NCBI RefSeq assembly: GCF_016107285.1
Contig: NZ_RCVQ01000007.1
Coordinates: forward strand, 1-64,000
DNA length: 64,000 bases
Source: Roseomonas sp. KE0001
GTDB lineage: Bacteria > Pseudomonadota > Alphaproteobacteria > Acetobacterales > Acetobacteraceae
Direction: 5' to 3'
Shown: positions 63,646 to 64,000 of the stretch, in pieces
How the letters are laid out: each line of letters starts with the position of its first letter
Position numbering within the stretch: position 1 is the stretch's first letter
Notes under the pieces: generated by a model
The model's database searches: none
Seen by the model: the letters and a program-made list of their open reading frames with translations, nothing else
Told to the model about the DNA's origin: nothing
Program-made: the position numbers and the translations under genes

Positions 63646-63958
63646 CCATCCACCTCCGATCCGCTCCCCCGGCATTACCCCGGATCGCCAGCCGGGGGAA
63701 AGGCCGCCCCGGGAAAGCCCCCCGGGGAGAGGCGCCGGCGCGGCATGCCCGCTTGCCGTGGCCGGGAACTCGGCGGAGACTTCCGCCGGGGCGGCGGCGC
63801 CGCGCGGGACCCGGAGCGCCGAGACGGACCGGATCTGGCGGCGGGCCGCGTCATGCCCCAGATATGCTCAGCCCTCCACCCACGGCCGGCGATCCGGCGG
63901 GGGCGCGGGGCCAACACAGAGGCGCCGCCTTCATGCAGATGACGGCGCGGAGGGACGC
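63646..63958. other. 313-bp divergent promoter region
   Basis: The gap separates the leftward lipoprotein gene from a rightward gene entering at 63959. It contains several CCCCGG/CCGGGG self-complementary stretches (63680-63725) but no convincing gene. Confidence 0.45.
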
Positions 63959-64000
63959 ATGGCTCACGACGACACCCCCCCGGACCCCGCTGCCTTCCGC
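63959..64000 (+). CDS. 5' end of a gene cut by the window edge
   Basis: ATG 63959 follows GGAGGGACGC, a good Shine-Dalgarno. Only MAHDDTPPDPAAFR is visible, so the product cannot be assigned. The acidic, proline-bearing start suggests a cytoplasmic protein. Confidence 0.55.
   Translation, partial: MAHDDTPPDPAAFR

Noticed and set aside
63675-63917. 80-codon minus-strand frame upstream of the proline-rich lipoprotein
   Set aside because: Arg/Pro-rich translation with no start signal; it fits chance in GC-rich DNA.

Overview
The window is very GC-rich, with dense genes that strongly prefer G or C at the third codon position and frequent GTG/TTG starts. Gene content (RND pumps, CydABX/CydDC, an FnrN-type regulator, Bug-family binding proteins, a pta-ackA-fabI cluster, an alaC-hom-glpX-recJ cluster) points to an alphaproteobacterium, most likely an Acetobacteraceae member of Roseomonas type. 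This assignment is inferred from family knowledge and was not tested by search.

Region 1 (0-26 kb) is mostly housekeeping and accessory metabolism. It holds a TetR-controlled RND efflux pair (1-5.3 kb), a type II NADH dehydrogenase, purU divergent from a flavoprotein, a large MscS channel, eutBC, a DUF2272 lipoprotein, a DedA protein, a secreted GH26-like glycosidase with RTX repeats (15.7-17.3 kb), an SH3 lipoprotein, a second TetR-controlled RND pair (19-24 kb) with a clear operator, and the dgoK-dgoA pair for 2-keto-3-deoxygalactonate.

Region 2 (26-43.7 kb) reads as a low-oxygen/fermentation block. A leftward cydA-cydB-cydX-hemN operon faces a rightward cydD-cydC operon across a shared promoter region holding a perfect FNR box. 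The FnrN-type regulator is next to cydC and divergent from a D-lactate dehydrogenase gene. After several small unknown genes comes a tightly overlapping DUF3141-pta-ackA-fabI operon. Together these encode a high-affinity bd oxidase, its assembly transporter, oxygen-independent haem synthesis, and lactate/acetate output.

Region 3 (43.7-48.3 kb) has a Bug-type binding protein and a thiamine-diphosphate enzyme divergent from a LysR regulator, then an SnoaL-like protein.

Region 4 (48.3-57.5 kb) is a complete type I-C CRISPR-Cas locus, all transcribed leftward: cas5-cas8c-cas7-cas4-cas1-cas2, leader, a nine-repeat array, then cas3 placed after the array rather than ahead of cas5. It is bordered on the right by a decayed transposase end and a tRNA-Glu gene.

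Region 5 (57.6-64 kb) returns to core genes: a leftward alaC-hom-glpX-recJ cluster with overlapping stops and starts, a proline-rich lipoprotein, and the first codons of a further gene running off the right edge. The most unusual features are the permuted cas3 position, the FNR palindrome between the two cyd operons, several uncatalogued palindromes in promoter regions, the easily missed cydX gene, and in-frame minisatellites in three proteins.
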